A stretch of DNA of 64,000 bases from Zeus faber (Eukaryota > Chordata > Actinopteri > Zeiformes > Zeidae): the NCBI GenBank assembly GCA_960531495.1, contig OY482861.1, positions 1,302,001 through 1,366,000 on the forward strand. Direction: 5' to 3'. Shown piece after piece: positions 47,701-60,700 of this stretch. Numbering within the stretch: position 1 is the first letter of the stretch; each line of letters starts with the position of its first letter. Under the pieces are notes generated by a model. The model was not told the origin of the DNA. It made no database searches and saw nothing but the letters and a program-made list of their open reading frames with translations. Both the position numbers and the translations under genes were made by a program.

Positions 47701-48780
47701 ATCATAACTCGAAAAATTCATGTTAGATGGGCTTAAAACTCTGTGAGAAACACTTATGGACCACATAATAGTTCATCATATTAATCAAATTTCTATGCTG
47801 TACTGCAGCATTCTGAACCATTCACCATTGATGAGACAATGGTTCAGTGTTTCTCTAATTCAGCTAGAAAGCAAACCGTTCAAAGTTCTGAAACTGCTCA
47901 TAACTCGACAAATAGATGTTGTATGGGACTAAAACTGTTTGACAAGCAACACTTTAGCAGCACAGACTAGTTCATCATATTAATTACATTTCTATGCTGT
48001 ACTGCAGCATTCTGAATCATTCACCTCTGAAGAGACAATGGTTCGGTGTTTCTCTAATTCAGTTAGACAGCAAACCGTCCACAGTTCTGAAAATGATCAT
48101 AACTCCACAGATACATGTTAGATGGTTCTAGAACTCTGTGAGAAAAAACTTAAGAAGCACATAATAGTTCATCAAATTAATCAAATTTCTATGCTGTTCT
48201 GCACCATTCTGAATCATTCACCGCTGAAGAGACAATGGTTCGGTGTTTCTCTAATTCAGCTAGACAGCAAACGATCAAATGTTCTGAAAATGATCGTAAC
48301 TCCACAAATACATGTTATATGGGACTAAAACTGTTTGACAAACAACACTTTAGCAGCACAGACTAGTTAGTCATAGTATTCAAACTGTCTGACACTGTCA
48401 CACAGAGTAATGACTGAAGCGTTTAACCTATTCGCCTTTTCGACGTTTAAATCGGTTGAAAATTTGTTTTTTCCCACATGTGCACACTATGATGAAAATG
48501 ATCATAACTCGACAAATACATGTTGTATGGGACTAAAACTGTTTGACAAGCAACACTTTAGCAGCACATACTTGTTCATCATAGTATTTAAACTGTCTGA
48601 CACTGTCACACAGAGTAATGACTGTCTGAAAATGATCATAACTCGAAAAATACATGTTAGATGGGCCTAAAACTCTGTGAGAAACACTTATGGAGCACAT
48701 AATAGTTCATCATATTAATCATCATATTATGTACTGCAGCATTCTGAACCATTCACCTTTGATGAGACAATGGTTCGGTA
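44769..48780 (-). repeat. A/B satellite array, inverted arm
   Basis: About 4.0 kb of the same satellite in reverse-complement orientation, for example CAGAGTAATGACTG, GACGTTTAAATCGGCTGAAAA and CATGTTAGATGGGCCTA. Monomers are more diverged from one another than those at 15-41 kb, and B units predominate in the middle. Several copies carry TCGAAAAAT in the junction module, matching the divergent monomers at the left edge (13,716-14,840). An irregular A/B fusion lies near 48,625. The array ends inside a B monomer at ATGGTTCGGT, directly against the GAAA/GATT array. Confidence 0.92.
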
Positions 48781-51700
48781 TTGAAAGAAAGATTGAATGA
48801 TTGAAAGAAATGTAGATTGAAATAAAGAATGAAAGAAAGATTTGAAGTAAGAATGAAATATTGAAAGAAAGATTTTAGGAAAGGTTGAAAGACTTAAAGA
48901 AAGAATGAAAGATTGAAAGAAAGATTGAAAGATTGAAAGAAATATTGAAAGAAAGAGAATTTGAAAGTAAGAAAGATTGAAAGAAAGATTGAAAGTAATA
49001 AAGATTGAAAGAAAGAATAAAAGAAAAATTGAAAGATTGAAAGATTGAAAGATTGAAAGAAAGATTGAAAGAAAGATTTAACGAAAATTGAAAGACTGAA
49101 AGTAAGAATGAAAGAAAGATTGAAAGTTTGAAAGAAAGAATGAAAGAATTAAAGAAAGATTGAAAGAAATATTGAAAGAAAGAATGAAAGATTGAAAGAA
49201 AGAATGAAAGATTGAAAGAAAGAATGAAAGAATGAAAGAAATACTGAAAGAAAGAAAGATTGAAAGTAAGAACGATTGAAAGAAAGATTTATAGAAAGAT
49301 TGAAAGACTGAAAGAAAGAATGAAAGATTGAAAGAAATATTGAAAGAAAGAGAGATTGAAAGATTAAAAGATTGAAAGAAAGATTGAAAGTAATAAAGAT
49401 TGAAAGAAAGAATGGAGGAATAATTGAAAGATTGAAAGAAAAAATGAAAGAATTAAAGAAAGATTGTAAGAAATATTGAAAGAAAGATTGAAAGAAAGAA
49501 TGAAAGAAAGATTGTAAGAAAGAATGAAAGTAAGAAAGAAATATTGAAAGATTGAAAGAAATATTGAAAGAAAGAAAGATTGAAAGTAAGAACGATTGAA
49601 AGAAAGATTGAAAGAAAGACTGAAAGCTTGAAAGAAAGAATGAAAGAAAGATTTTAAGAAAGGTTGAAAGACTGAAAGAAAGAATGAAAGATTGAAAGAA
49701 AGAATGAAAGAACGATTGAAAGAAAAAATGAAAGAATGATAGAAAGATTGAAAGATTGAAAGAAAGATTGAATGTTTGAAAGAAAGATTGAAAGTATTAA
49801 AGATCGAAAGAAATATTTAAAGAAAGATTGAAAGATTGAAAGAAAGAATGAAATAACGATTGCAAGAAAGAATGAAGAATGAAAGAAAAATTGAAAGATT
49901 GAAAGAAATATTGAAAGAAAGAGAGATTGAAAGATTAAAAGATTGAAAGAAAGATTGAAAGTGATGAAGTTTGAAAGAAAGAATGAAGGAAAAACTGAAA
50001 GATTGAAAGACTGAAAGAATGAATGAAAGAAAGATTGAAAGATTGAATGAAAAAATGAAAAACTTAAAGAAAGATTGAAAGAAATACTGAAAGATAGATT
50101 GAAAGATTGAAAGAAAGAAAGATTGAAAGAAAGAATGAAAGAAAGATTGTAAGAAAGAATGAAAGTAAGAAAGAAACATTGAAAGATTGAAAGAAATATT
50201 GAAAGAAAGAAAGATTGAAACTAAGAACGATTGAAAGAAAGATTGAAAGAAAGATTGAAAGCTTGAAAGAAAGATTGAAAGAAAGATTTTAAGAAAGGTT
50301 GAAAGACTGAAAGAAAGAATGAAAGATTGAAAGAAAGAATGAAAGAACGATTGAAAGAAAGAATGATAGAATGAAAGAAAGATTGAAAGATTGAAAGAAA
50401 TATTGAAAGAAAGAGAGAATGAAAATAAGAAAGATTGAAAGAAAGATTGAAAGTAATAAAGATTGAAAGAAATAACAAAAGAAAGATTGAAAGATTGAAA
50501 GAAATATTGAAAGAAAGAAAGATTGAAACTAAGAACGATTGAAAGAAAGATTGAAAGAAAGATTGAAAGCTTGAAAGAAAGATTGAAAGAAAGATATTAA
50601 GAAAGGTTGAAAGACTGAAAGAAAGAATGAAAGATTGAAAGAAAGAATGAAAGAACAATTGAAAGAAAGAATGAAAGAATGAAAGAAAGATTGAACGATT
50701 GGAAGAAATATTGAAAGATAGAAAAATTTAAAGTAAGAAAGATTGAAAGAAAGAATGAAAGAAAGATTGAAAGATTGAAAGATTGAAAGAAAGATTGAAT
50801 GTTTGAAAGAAAGATTGAAAGTATTAAATATCGAAAGAAATATTTAAAGAAAGATTGAAAGATCGAAAGAAAGAATGAAATAACGATTGAAAGAAAGAAT
50901 GAAAGTATGAAAGAAAAATTGAAAGATTGAAAGAAATATTGAAAGAAAGAGTGATTGAAAGATTAAAAGATTGAAAGAAAGATTGAAAGTGATGAAGTTT
51001 GAAAGAAAGAATGAAGGAAAAACTGAAAGATTGAAAGACTGAAAGAATGAATGAAAGAAAGATTGAAAGATTGAATGAAAAAATGAAAAACTTAAAGAAA
51101 GATTGAAAGAAATATTGAAAGATAGATTAAAAGATTGAAAGAAAGAAAGATTGAAAGAAAGAATGAAAGAAAGATTGTAAGAAAGAATGAAAGTAAGAAA
51201 GAAAGATTGAAAGATTGAAAGAAATATTGAAAGAAAGAAAGATTGAAACTAAGAACGATTGAAAGAAAGATTGAAAGAAAGATTGAAAGCTTGAAAGAAA
51301 GATTGAAAGAAAGATTTTAAGAAAGGTTGAAAGACTGAAAGAAAGAATGAAAGATTGAAAGAAAGAATGAAAGAACGATTGAAAGAAAGAATGAAAGAAT
51401 GAAAGAAAGATTGAAAGATTGAAAGAAATATTGAAAGAAAGAGAGATTGAAAATAAGAAAGATTGAAAGAAAGATTGAAAGTAATAAAGATTGAAAGAAA
51501 GAATGAACGAAAAATTGAAAGATTGATAGATTGAAAGAAAGATTGAAAGAAAGATTTAAAGAAAGATTGAAAGACTGAAAGAAAGAATGAATAAAATAAT
51601 TAAAGAAAGATTGAAGGTTTGAAAGATTGAAAGAAAGATTGAAAGAAAGATTGAAAAAAAGATTGAAAAAAAGAAAAATTGAAAAAAAGATTGAAAGAAA

Positions 51701-54700
51701 TATTGAAAGACTGAAGGAAAGAATGAAAGAAAGATGGAAAGAAAGATTGAAAGAAAGAAAGATTGAAAGTAAGAAAGATTGAAAGAAATATTGAAAGAAA
51801 GATTGAAAGAAAGATTGAAAGATTGAAAGATTGAAAGATTGAAAGAAAGAATGAAAGAAAGACTGAAAGATTGAAAGAAAAATTGAAAGAAATATTGAAA
51901 GATTGAAAGATTGAAAGAAAAATTGAAAGTTTGAAAGAAATATTGAAAGACTGAAAGAAAGATTGCAAGAAAGATTGAAAATAAAGAAATATTTAAAGAT
52001 AGAATAAAAGAAAGATTGAAAGAAATATTGAAAGACAGAAAGATTGAAAGAAACAATGAAAGAAATATTGAAAGATTAAAAGAAAGAATGAAAGAAAGAT
52101 TGAAAAATTGAAAGATTGAAAGAAAGACTAAAAGAAAGAAAGAACGATTGAAAGAAAGATTGAAAGAAAGATTGAAAGAAAGAAAGATTGTAAGAGAGAA
52201 TGAAACAAAGATTGAAATAAAGAATGAAAGAAAGATTGAAAGAAAAAATGAAAGAAAGATTGAAAGAAAGATGGAAAGAAAGTTTGAAAGAAAGAAAGAT
52301 TGAAAGAAATAACAAAAGAAAGATTGAAAGAAATAATGAAAGAAAGATTGAACGATTGGAAGAAATATTGAAAGATAGAAAAATTGAAAGTAAGAAAAAT
52401 TGAAAGAAAGAATGAAAGAAAGATTGAAAGATTGAATGATTGAAAGAAAGAATGAAAGAAAGATTGAAAGATTGAAATATTGAAAGAAAGAATGAAAGAA
52501 AGATTGAAAGTTTGAAAGAAAGAATGAAAGAATTAAAGAAAGATTGAAAGAAATATTGAAAGAAAGAATGAAAGATTGAAAGAAAGAATGAAAGAATGAA
52601 AGAAATACTGAAAGAAAGAAAGATTGAAAGTAAGAACGATTGAAAGAAAGATTTATAGAAAGATTGAAAGACTGAAAGAAAGAATGAAAGATTGAAAGAA
52701 ATATTGAAAGAAAGAGAGATTGAAAGATTAAAAGATTGAAAGAAAGATTGAAAGTAATAAAGATTGAAAGAAAGAATGGAGGAATAATTGAAAGATTGAA
52801 AGAAAAAATGAAAGAATTAAAGAAAGATTGTAAGAAATATTGAAAGAAAGATTGAAAGATTGAAATAAAGAAAGATTGAAAGAAAGAATGAAAGAAAGAT
52901 TGTAAGAAAGAATGAAAGTAAGAAAGAAATATTGAAAGATTGAAAGAAATATTGAAAGAAAGAAAGATTGAAAGTAAGAACGATTGAAAGAAAGATTGAA
53001 AGAAAGACTGAAAGCTTGAAAGAAAGAATGAAAGAAAGATTTTAAGAAAGGTTGAAAGACTGAAAGAAAGAATGAAAGTTTGAAAGAAAGGATGAAAGAA
53101 CGATTGAAAGAAAAAATGAAAGAATGATAGAAAGATTGAAAGATTGAAAGAAAGATTGAATGTTTGAAAGAAAGATTGAAAGTATTAAAGATCGAAAGAA
53201 ATATTTAAAGAAAGATTGAAAGATTGAAAGAAAGAATGAAATAACGATTGAAAGAAAGAATGAAAGAATGAAAGAAATATTGAAAGATTGAAAGAAATAT
53301 TGAAAGAAAAAGAGATTGAAAGATTAAAAGATTGAAAGAAAGATTGAAAGTGATGAAGTCTGAAAGAAAGAATGAAGGAAAAACTGAAAGATTGAAATAC
53401 TGAAAGAATGAATGAAAGATTGATTGAAAGATTGAATGAAAAAATGAAAAACTTAAAGAAGATTGAAAGAAATATTGAAAGATAGATTGAAAGATTGAAA
53501 GAAAGAAAGATTGAAAGAAAGAATGAAAGAAAGATTGTAAGAAAGAATGAAAGTAAGAAAGAAAGATTGAAATATTGAAAGAAATATTGAAAGAAAGAAA
53601 GATTGAAACTAAGAACGATTGAAAGAAAGATTGAAAGAAAGATTGAAAGCTTGAAAGAAAGATTGAAAGAAAGATTTTAAGAAAGGTTGAAAGACTGAAA
53701 AAAAGAATGAAAGATTGAAAGAAAGAATGAAAGAAAGATTGAAAGATTGAAAGAAATATTGAAAGAAAGAGAGAATGAAAATAAGAAAGAAGAAAAAGAA
53801 GAAAGATTGAAAGTAATAAAGATTGAAAGAAATAACAAAAGAAAGATTGAAAGAAAGAATGAAAGAAAGATTGAACGATTGGAAGAAATTTTGAAAGATA
53901 GAAAAATTTAAAGTAAGAAAGATTGAAAGAAAGAATGAAAGAAAGATTGAAAGATTGAAAGATTGAAAGAAAGATTGAATGTTTGAAAGAAAGATTGAAA
54001 GTATTAAAGATCGAAAGAAATATTTAAAGAAAGATTGAAAGATTGAAAGAAAGAATGAAATAACGATCGAAAGAAAGAATGAAAGAATGAAAGAAAAATT
54101 GAAAGATTGAAAGAAATATTGAAAGAAAGAGAGATTGAAAGATTAAAAGATTGAAAGAAAGATTGAAAGTTATGAAGATTGAAAGAAAGAATGAAGGAAA
54201 AACTGAAAGATTGAAAGACTGAAAGAATGAATGAAAGAAAGATTGAAAGATTGAAAGAAAAAATGAAAAACTTAAAGAAAGATTGAAAGAAATATTGAAA
54301 GACAGATTGAAAGATTGAAAGAAAGAAAGATTGAAAGAAAGATTGTAAGAAAGAATGAAATATTGAAAGAAAAAATGAAAGAAAGACTGAAAAAAACAAA
54401 GAAAGATTGAAAGAAATAAAGATTTAAAGAAAAAAAGATTTAAAGAAAGATTGAAAGACTAAAAGTAAGAATGAAAAAAAAGATTGAAAGAAAGATTGAA
54501 AAAAGAAAGAAAGATTGAAAGAAAGATTGAAAGAAAGATTGACAGAAAGAATGAAAGTTTGAAAGAAAGATTGAAAGAAAGATTGAAAGAAAGATTGAAA
54601 GACTGAAAGAAAAAATGAAAGAAAGATTAAAAGAGAGATTGAAAGATTGAAAGATTGAAAGAAGGAATGAAAGAAAGATTGAATGATTGAAAGATTGAAA

Positions 54701-57700
54701 TAAAGAATGAAATATTGAAAGAAAGAATAAAAGAACGATTGAAAGAAAGAATGAAAGAATGAAAGAAAGATTGAAAGATTGAAAGAATATTGAAAGAAAG
54801 AGAGAATGAAAGTAAGAAAGATTGAAAGAAAGATTGAAAGTAAAAAAGATTGAAAGAAAGAATGAAAGAAAAATTGAAAGATTGAAAGATTGAAAGAAAG
54901 ATTTAAAGAAAGATTTAAAGAAAGATTGAAAGACTGGAAGAAAGAATGAATAAAAGAATTAAAGAAAGATTGAAAGATTGAAAGATTGAAAGATTGAAAG
55001 AAAGATTGAAAAAAGAATGATTGAAAGAAAGAAAGATTTAAAGAATGAAAGATTTAAAGAAAGATTGAAAGACTAAAAGTAAGAATGAAAAAAAAGAATG
55101 AAAGCAAGATTGAAAGATTGAAAGATTGAAAGAAAGAATGAAAGATTGAAAGAAAGAATGAAAGAATGAAAGATAGATTGAAAGACTGAAAGAAATATTG
55201 AAAGAAGGAGAGAATGAAAGTAAGAAAGATTGAATGAAAAATTGAAAGATTGAAAGATTGAAAGAAAGAATGAAAGAAAGATTGAAAGATTGAAAGAAAT
55301 ACTGAAAGAAAGAAAGAAAGATTGAAAGTAAGAACGATTGAAAGAAAGCTTGAAACGAAAGATTGAAAGAAAGAATGAAAGAAAAATTGAAAGATTGAAC
55401 GATTGAAAGAAAGAATGAAAGATTGAAAGAAAGAATAAAAGAACGATTGAAAGAAAGAATGAAAGAATGAAAGAAAGATTGAAAGATTGAAAGAATATTG
55501 AAAGAAAGAGAGAATGAAAGTAAGAAAGATTGAAAGAAAGATTGAAAGTAAAAAAGATTGAAAGAAAGAATGAAAGAAAAATTGAAAGATTGAAAGATTG
55601 AAAGAAAGATTTAAAGAAAGATTTAAAGAAAGATTGAAAGACTGAAAGAAAGAATGAATAAAAGAATTAAAGAAAGATTGAAAGATCGAAAGATTGAAAG
55701 ATTGAAAGAAAGATTGAAAAAAGAATGATTAAAAGAAAGAAAGATTTAAAGAATGAAAGATTTAAAGAAAGATTGAAAGACTAAAAGTAAGAATGAAAAA
55801 AAAGAATGAAAGAAAGATTGAAAGATTGAAAGATTGAAAGAAAGAATGAAAGATTGAAAGAAAGAATGAAAGAACGATTGAAAGAAAGAATGAAAGAAAG
55901 ATTGAAAGATTGAAAGAAATATTGAAAGAAAGAGAGAATGAAAGTAAGAAAGATGGAAAGAAAAATTGAAAGATTGAAAGATTGAAAGAAAGAATTAAAG
56001 AAAGATTGAATGATTGAAAGATTGAAAGAAAAATTGAAAGAAAGATTGAAGAAAGAAAGATTTAAAGAAAAAAAGATTTAAAGAAAGATTGAAAGACTAA
56101 AAGTAAGAATGAAAAAAAAGATTGAAAGAAAGATTGAAAAAAGAAAGAAAGATTGAAAGAAAGATTGAAAGAAAGATTGAAAGAAAGAATGAAAGTTTGA
56201 AAGAAAGAATGAAAGTTTGAAAGAAAGATTGAAAGAAAGATTGAAAGAAAGATTGAAAGACTGAAAGAAAAAATGAAAGAAAGATTAAAAGAGAGATTGA
56301 AAGATTGAAAGATTGAAAGATAGAATGAAAGATTGAAAGAAAGAATGAAAGAATGAATGAAAGATTAAAAGATTGAAAGAAATATTGAAAAAAAGAAAGA
56401 TTGAAAGTAAGAAAAATTGAAAGAATGAATGAAAGAAACAAAAAAAGACTGATAAAAAGAAAGAATGTTTGAGAGATCAAAATATTTAAAGAAAGAAAGA
56501 TTGAAAGAAAGGTTGAAAGATAGAATGAAAGAAAGATTGAAAGATTGAAAGTTGTAAAGAAAGATTGAAAGAAAGATTTAAAGAAAGATTGAAAGACTAA
56601 AAAAAAGAATGAAAGAAAGATTGAAAGGTTGAAAGAAAGAATGAAAGAATGAAAGAAAGATTGAAAGATTGAAAGAAAGATTGGAAGAAAGAATGAAAGT
56701 ATGAAAGAAAGATTGAAAGATCGAAGGAAAGATTGAAAGAACGATTGAAAGAAAGAATGAAAGAGTGAAAGAAAGATTGAAAGATTGAAAGAAAGATTGA
56801 AAGTAATAAAGATTGAAAGAAGGAATGAAGGAAAAATTGAATGTTTGAAAGACTGAAAGAAAGAATGAAAGAAAGCCTGAAAGAAAGATTGAAAGAAAGA
56901 TTTTAAGAAAGGTTGAAAGACTGAAAGAAAGAATGAAAGAAAGAATGATTGAAAGATTGAAAGAAAGAATGAAAGATTGAAAGAAAGAATATAAGAACGA
57001 TTGAAAGAAAGATTGAAAGTAAGATTGAAAGTTTGAAAGAAAGATTGAAAGAAAAATTGAAAGAAAGATTGAAAGACTGAAGGAAAGAATGAGTGAAAGA
57101 TTGAAAGAAAGATTAAAAGAAAAAAAGATTGAAAGTATTAAAGACTGAAAAAAATATTGAAAGAAAGATTGAAAGATTGAAAGATAGAATGAAAGAAAGA
57201 TTGAATGATTGAAAGATTGAAAGAAAGAATTAAAGAAAGATTGAAAGACTGAAAAAAATATTGAAAGAAAGATTGAAAGATTGAAAGATAGAATGAAAGA
57301 AAGATTGAAAGATTGAAAGATTGAAAGAAAGAATGAAAGAAAGATTGAAAGACTGAAAGAAAGAATGAAAGAAAGATTGAAAGTGCGAAAGAAAGAATGA
57401 AAGAATTAAAGAAAGATTGAAAGAAATATTGAAAGAAAGAATGAAAGATTGAAAGAAAGAATGAAAGTAATAAAGATTAAAAGAAGGAATGAAGGAAAAA
57501 TTGAATGTTTGAAAGACTGAAAGAATGAATGAAAGAAAGCTTGAAAGAAAGATTGAAAGAAAGATTTTAAGAAAGGTTGAAAGAATGAAAGAAAGAATGA
57601 AAGAAAGAATGATTGAAAGATTGAAAGAAAGAATGAAAGATTGAAAGAAAGAATATAAGAACGATTGAAAGAAAGATTGAAAGTAAGATTGAAAGTTTGA

Positions 57701-60700
57701 AAGAAAGATTGAAAGAAAAATTGAAAGAAAGATTGAAAGACTGAAGGAAAGAATGAGTGAAAGATTGAAAGAAAGATTAAAAGAAAAAAAGATTGAAAGT
57801 ATTAAAGACTGAAAAAAATATTGAAAGAAAGATTGAAAGATTGAAAGATAGAATGAAAGAAAGATTGAAAGATTGAAAGATTGAAAGAAAGAATGAAAGA
57901 AAGATTGAAAGACTGAAAAAAATATTGAAAGAAAGATTGAAAGATAGAATGAAAGAAAGATTGAAAGATTGAAAGATTGAAAGAAAGAATGAAAGAAAGA
58001 TTGAAAGACTGAAAGAAAGAATGAAAGAAAGATTGAAAGTGCGAAAGAAAGAATGAAAGAATTAAAGAAAGATTGAAAGAAATATTGAAAGAAAGAATGA
58101 AAGATTGAAAGAAAGAATGAAAAAAAGATTGTAAGAAAGAATGAAAGAAAGATTGAAAGATTGAAAGAAAGATTGAAAGAAAGATTGAATGTTTGAAAGA
58201 AAGATTGAAAGAAAGATTTAAAGAAAGATTGAAAGATTGAAAGAAAGATTGAAAGATAGATTTAAAGAAAGATTGAAAGACTGAAAGAAAGATTGAAAGA
58301 AAGAAAGATTTATAGATAGAATGAAAGAAAGATTGAAAAAAGAAAGATAGATTGAAAGAAAGATTGAAAGATTGAAAGAAAGAATGAAAGAAAGATTTTA
58401 AAAAAGATTGAAAAAAAGAAAGATTGAAAGAAAGATTGAAAGACAGATTGAAAGACTGAAGGAAAGAATGAAAGAAAGATGGAAAGAAAGATTGAAAGAA
58501 ATAAAGATTGAAAGAAATATTGAAAGAAGGATTGAAAGATTGAAAGAAAGAATGAAAGAAAGATTGAAAGAAAGATGGAAAGAAAGATTGAAAGAAAGAA
58601 AGATTGAAAGAAATAGTGAAAGAAAGATTGAACGATTGGAAGAAATTTTGAAAGATAGAAAAATTGAAAGTAGGAAAGATTGAAAGAAAGAATGAAAGAA
58701 AGATTGAAAGATTGAAAGAAAGAATAAAAGAAAGATTGAAAGATTGAAATATTGAAAGAAAGAATGAAAAAAAGATTGAAAGATTAAACAATTGAAAGAA
58801 AGTTTGCAAGAAAGTTTGAAAAAAGAAAGATTGAAAGAAAGAATGAAAGAAAGATTGAAAGATAGATGGATAGAAAGATTCAAAGAAAGAAAGATTGAAA
58901 GAATAACAAAAGAAAGATTGAAAGATTGGAAGAAATATTGAAAGATAGAAAAATTGAAAGTAAGAAAGATTGAAAGAAATATTGAAAGAAAGATTGAAAG
59001 ATTGAAAGAAAGATTGAAAGAAAGAATGAAAGAAAGATTGAAAGAAAGATTGAAAGACTGAAGGAAAGAATGAAAGAAAGATTGAAAGAAAGATTGAAAT
59101 AAAGAAAGATTGAAAGAATGAATGATTGAAAAATTGAATGATTGAAAGATTGAAAGAAAGATTGAAAGAAAGATTGAACGACTGAAAGATTGAAAGAAAG
59201 ATTGAAAGTTTGAAAGAGAGATTGAAAGACTGAAAGATAGATTGAAAGATTGAAGATTGAAAGATTGAAAGAAAGATTGAAAGAAAGATTGAACGACTGA
59301 AAGATTGAAAGAAAGATTGAAAGTTTGAAAGAAAGATTGAAAGACTGAAAGAAATAATGAAAGAAAGATTGAAAGAAAGAATGAAAGAAAGATTGAAAGA
59401 AAGATGGATAGAAAGATTGAAAGAAAGAAAGATTGAAAGAAATAACAAAAGAAAGATTGAAAGAAATAATGAGAAAGATTGAACGATTGGAAGAAATATT
59501 GAAAGATAGAAAAATTGAAAGTAAGAAAGATTGAAAGAAAGAATGAAAGAAAGATTGAAAGATTGAAAGAAAGAATGAAAGAAAGATTGAAAGATTGAAA
59601 TATTGAAAGAAAGAATGAAAGAAAGACTGAAAGATTGAAAGAAAGATTGAAAGAAAGATTGAAAGATTGAAATATTTAAAGAAAGATTGAAAGAAAGAAT
59701 GAAAGAACAATTGAAAGAAAGAATGAAAGAATGAAAGAAAAATTGAAAGATTGAAAGAAAGAATGAAAGAACGATTGAAAGATTGAAAGATTGAAAGATT
59801 GAAAGAAAGAATGAAAGAAAGATTGAAAGAAAGATGGAAAGAAAGATTGAAAGAAAGAAAGATTGAAAGAAAGAATGAAAGATTGAAAGAAAGAATATAA
59901 GAACGATTGAAAGAAAGATTGAAAGTAAGATTGAAAGTTTGAAAGAAAGATTGAAAGAAAAATTGAAAGAAAGATTGAAAGACTGAAGGAAAGAATGAGT
60001 GAAAGATTGAAAGAAAGATTAAAAGAAAAAAAGATTGAAAGTATTAAAGACTGAAAAAAATATTGAAAGAAAGATTGAAAGATTGAAAGATAGAATGAAA
60101 GAAAGATTGAAAGATTGAAAGATTGAAAGAAAGAATTAAAGAAAGATTGAAAGACTGAAAAAAATATTGAAAGAAAGAATTAAAGAAAGATTGAAAGACT
60201 GAAAAAAATATTGAAAGAAAGATTGAAAGATTGAAAGATAAAATGAAAGAAAGATTGAAAGATTGAAAGATTGAAAGAAAGAATGAAGGAAAGATTGAAA
60301 GACTGAAAGAAAGAATGAAAGAAAGATTGAAAGTGCGAAAGAAAGAATGAAAGAATGAAAGAAAGATTGAAAGAAATATTGAAAGAAAGAATGAAAGATT
60401 GAAAGAAAGAATGAAAAAAAGATTGTAAGAAAGAATGAAAGAAAGATTGAAAGATTGAAAGAAAGATTGAAAGAAAGATTGAATGTTTGAAAGAAAGATT
60501 GAAAGATTGAAAGAAAGATTGAAAGATAGATTTAAAGAAAGATTGAAAGACTGAAAGAAAGATTGAAAGAAAGAAAGATTTATAGAAAGAATGAAAGAAA
60601 GATTGAAAAAAGAAAGATAGATTGAAAGAAAGATTGAAAGATTGAAAGAAAGAATGAAAGAAAGATTTAAAAAAAGATTGAAAAAAAGAAAGATTGAAAG

